Position numbers and translations under genes: made by a program | The notes under the pieces: model-generated | The model's input: the letters and a program-made list of their open reading frames with translations, nothing else | Database searches by the model: none | Told to the model about the DNA's origin: nothing | Assembly (NCBI GenBank): GCA_010092805.1 | Contig: JAADYY010000462.1 | Location: 1 to 6,786, forward strand | DNA: 6,786 bases | Direction of reading: 5' to 3' | Source of the DNA: Chloroflexota bacterium | GTDB taxonomy: Bacteria > Chloroflexota > Anaerolineae > Aggregatilineales > Phototrophicaceae | Shown here: positions 5,341 to 6,786 of the stretch, piece after piece | How the letters are laid out: the number at the start of each line of letters is the position of its first letter | How positions within the stretch are numbered: position 1 is the first letter of the stretch

Positions 5341-6243
5341 ATGGAGAACACAAACGGAAACAGCACCTTCGCCGTCATCAAGCCCGCGGCCAGCAGCAAC
5401 TTCGTCGAAACGCCATTCGTGAAGGGGTTGATCGAGCGGGCGATGGCTTACCTGAAAGCTGGCTTTCCAGTGCATTTGCTTGGCCCCACCGGGTCGGGCA
5501 AAACGACACTGGCGCTGCACATCAGCGAGATGATCGGTCGCCCAGCCATGCTGATCTACGGCGACGACGAATTCGGCACTTCGGACTTGATCGGCAATGA
5601 CAACGGCTATTCGCGCCGCCGCACGGTCGATAATTACATTCACAGCGTGCTCAAGGTTGAAGAGAGCGTTAATCACAACTGGGTCGACAACCGTCTCACA
5701 GTCGCCTGCCGCGAAGGCTACACCCTGATTTACGACGAGTTCACCCGCTCACGCCCGGAAGCCAACAACGCGCTGCTCTCGGTGCTGGCGGAGCGGGTGC
5801 TGGTGCTGCCCGCTGGGCAAGGGCGCAAAGGCTACATCAAAGTCCACCCAGAATTCCGCGCCGTTTTCACCAGTAACCCCATCGAATACGTCGGCACGCA
5901 CCAGACGCAGAACGCCCTGCTGGATCGCATGATCACGATTCACATTCCCAGCCTCGACCAGGACACCGAAGCGGCCATCGCGGCGGCGCACAGCGGCCTG
6001 GACATGGCTGATGCAAGCCAGGTGATCAAGACGATCCATCTTGTGCGCGACGGTGGCATCGTCAGCGGCCCACCCAGCGTCCGCGCCGCCATCATGATCT
6101 GCCGGATTTTGGCGGTGGGCGGCCACCAGCCGAAAGCCGACGATCACGTGTTTGTACAAACATGCATCGATGTACTGAATTTGCAAACCATCGAGCAGCA
6201 GTATCAGTTCATGGATCTGCTGCGGGGGAGCAGCGACGCATGA
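5341..6243 (+). CDS. gvpN: Gas vesicle AAA+ ATPase GvpN
   Basis: A 300-residue MoxR-like AAA+ ATPase of the GvpN family, which is needed for vesicles to enlarge to full width and is thought to remodel vesicle proteins using ATP. Walker A GPTGSGKT is at 48-55. Walker B TLIYDEF is at 129-135, with Asp133 and Glu134. Sensor 1 is FTSNP with Asn180, a likely Arg finger is LLDRM with Arg197, and GPPSVR with Arg249 fits sensor 2. Between the Walker motifs, GDDEFGTSDLIG and the GYTLIYDEFTRSRPEANNALL segment are characteristic of GvpN. All key residues are present and the length is normal, perhaps slightly short. ATG 5341 was chosen because AGGGAG (5326-5331) stands 9 bases before it. The frame is open back to TTG 5254, but that extension lacks homology-like character. 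An 87-base spacer separates it from the gvpC-position gene. Confidence 0.97.
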   Translation: MENTNGNSTFAVIKPAASSNFVETPFVKGLIERAMAYLKAGFPVHLLGPTGSGKTTLALHISEMIGRPAMLIYGDDEFGTSDLIGNDNGYSRRRTVDNYIHSVLKVEESVNHNWVDNRLTVACREGYTLIYDEFTRSRPEANNALLSVLAERVLVLPAGQGRKGYIKVHPEFRAVFTSNPIEYVGTHQTQNALLDRMITIHIPSLDQDTEAAIAAAHSGLDMADASQVIKTIHLVRDGGIVSGPPSVRAAIMICRILAVGGHQPKADDHVFVQTCIDVLNLQTIEQQYQFMDLLRGSSDA

Positions 6244-6578
6244 GCAAGATCGAGTCGAATCAACCAAACCGGCGCGTATCCAGCCAGCGCCCGTCAATGC
6301 CCGCCAAGCCAGCCAGTGCGCTGCAAGCCGCCCGGTCGTTGTACCAGCTTGAGACGCGCCGCCGCAACTTGCAGATCAAACGGCACATGCTGGAAACACG
6401 GCTGACGCGCCTTGAGCAGGAACTGGCCGAAGTCGAAGCGCAGATCACAGCGCTGGGCCTCGAAGTCAAGCCGCCCGACCTGCCAATTGACCCGAAATTC
6501 CCGACCCGGCGGCGCGCAGATCAGGCACCCGGCACAGACACCGACGCGGCGGATGACAGCTTCACGTTGTCGTATTGA
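6240..6578 (+). CDS. Small coiled-coil gas vesicle accessory protein (GvpV-like?)
   Basis: A 112-residue protein whose ATG overlaps the gvpN stop in an ATGA junction. It is preceded by GGAG (6227-6230, 9 bases), so it is translationally coupled to gvpN. Residues 1-25 are polar and basic (Arg, Ser, Gln, Pro). Residues 29-74 form one clear helix with heptad spacing (LYQLETRRRNLQIKRHMLET, then RLEQELAEVEAQITAL), which can pair with a partner. The rest is a Pro-rich, then acidic tail ending in SFTLSY. The layout (basic N-tail, then an LYxLExxRR-type helix) resembles small cyanobacterial GvpV proteins, which also lie downstream in gvp clusters, but the match is from memory and only general. GvpG is a less likely alternative. 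Function is unknown beyond the gas vesicle context. Confidence 0.85.
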   Translation: MSKIESNQPNRRVSSQRPSMPAKPASALQAARSLYQLETRRRNLQIKRHMLETRLTRLEQELAEVEAQITALGLEVKPPDLPIDPKFPTRRRADQAPGTDTDAADDSFTLSY

Positions 6579-6622
6579 GCGCCAGCGTCGTGGAGCCGCC
6601 CGGTCAGAGAGGTGACCGCAGC

Positions 6623-6786
6623 ATGGGCAAACAAATCTACTGCATCACAACTGCCGACTCCCCGCTCGATCTGGCCGTCGCGGGCGCCAATTTGGAAGTG
6701 ATCACAGTGGGTGATCTGGTCGCCGTCGTCAGCGAGACGGACGCCACCCGCATCCGGCCCAGCCGCGTCAACATGAGCGCGCATCA
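6623..6786 (+). CDS. gvpL/gvpF: Gas vesicle protein of the GvpL/GvpF family (3' partial)
   Basis: Only the first 54 residues are inside the window; the frame is open at its end. The start MGKQIYCITTA is the usual MGxxxYCI-type first beta strand of GvpL/GvpF. It is followed by LEVITVGDLVAVVSET, matching the family's V-x-x-G-D-L-A-A-V-V-S segment, and then SRVNMSAH, which fits the conserved (R/N)-x-x-x-A-H-x-x-V helix start. GvpF/L proteins are minor assembly proteins; GvpF is known to bind GvpA and lie on the gas-facing side. GAGGTGA (6609-6615) stands 7 bases before the ATG, a strong Shine-Dalgarno site. It is separated by 44 bases from the preceding gene and is part of the same operon. The N-terminus alone does not separate GvpL from GvpF. 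Confidence 0.88.
   Translation, partial: MGKQIYCITTADSPLDLAVAGANLEVITVGDLVAVVSETDATRIRPSRVNMSAH

Noticed and set aside
1..6786. tRNA, rRNA, CRISPR arrays, insertion sequences
   Set aside because: No cloverleaf-like sequence, spacer-repeat array, transposase or terminal inverted repeats were seen on either strand.

Overview
The window is GC-rich with dense genes, all on the + strand. It spans the junction between a sensor/polarity-GTPase gene pair and the start of a gas vesicle (gvp) cluster. A near-canonical GvpA, an AAA+ GvpN and the N-terminus of a GvpL/GvpF protein make the gas vesicle assignment firm. The order gvpA, coiled-coil protein in the gvpC slot, gvpN, small coiled-coil protein, gvpF/L resembles cyanobacterial clusters. 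The GC-rich composition and the MglA-type GTPase would also fit a filamentous bacterium such as a member of the Chloroflexota. That placement is a guess, because nothing here fixes the taxon.

Layout. Positions 2-3100 hold a large protein with its 5' end cut off. It has the end of a GAF domain, a long Pro/Asp/Ala-rich linker studded with WP motifs, about 340 residues of coiled coil, and a degenerate histidine-kinase core. It is followed after 6 bases by a complete MglA-type small GTPase (3107-3724). Positions 3725-4031 are a non-coding gap of about 300 bases. It holds a 7-bp direct repeat at 11-bp phase and a run of inverted repeats that could fold as RNA. gvpA follows (4032-4250) with a strong Shine-Dalgarno sequence and codon use unlike its neighbours. 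A strong hairpin lies 24 bases after its stop, then a 181-base spacer with three CTAGAT boxes. Next come the gvpC-position coiled-coil protein (4432-5253), gvpN (5341-6243), a 112-residue coiled-coil protein that overlaps gvpN by 4 bases (6240-6578), and the start of a gvpF/L gene (from 6623) that runs off the window.

How the genes may work together. GvpA builds the ribs of the vesicle wall. The gvpC-position protein is a candidate external stiffening or adaptor protein. GvpN and GvpF/L are assembly factors. The hairpin after gvpA would suit high GvpA output relative to the downstream genes. The sensor-like coiled-coil protein and the MglA-type GTPase look like a spatial-organisation or signalling pair. 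The most intriguing link is a short Trp-Pro-acidic motif that occurs seven times in the linker of the upstream protein and twice in the acidic tail of the gvpC-position protein. This suggests a physical or regulatory connection between the two halves of the window.
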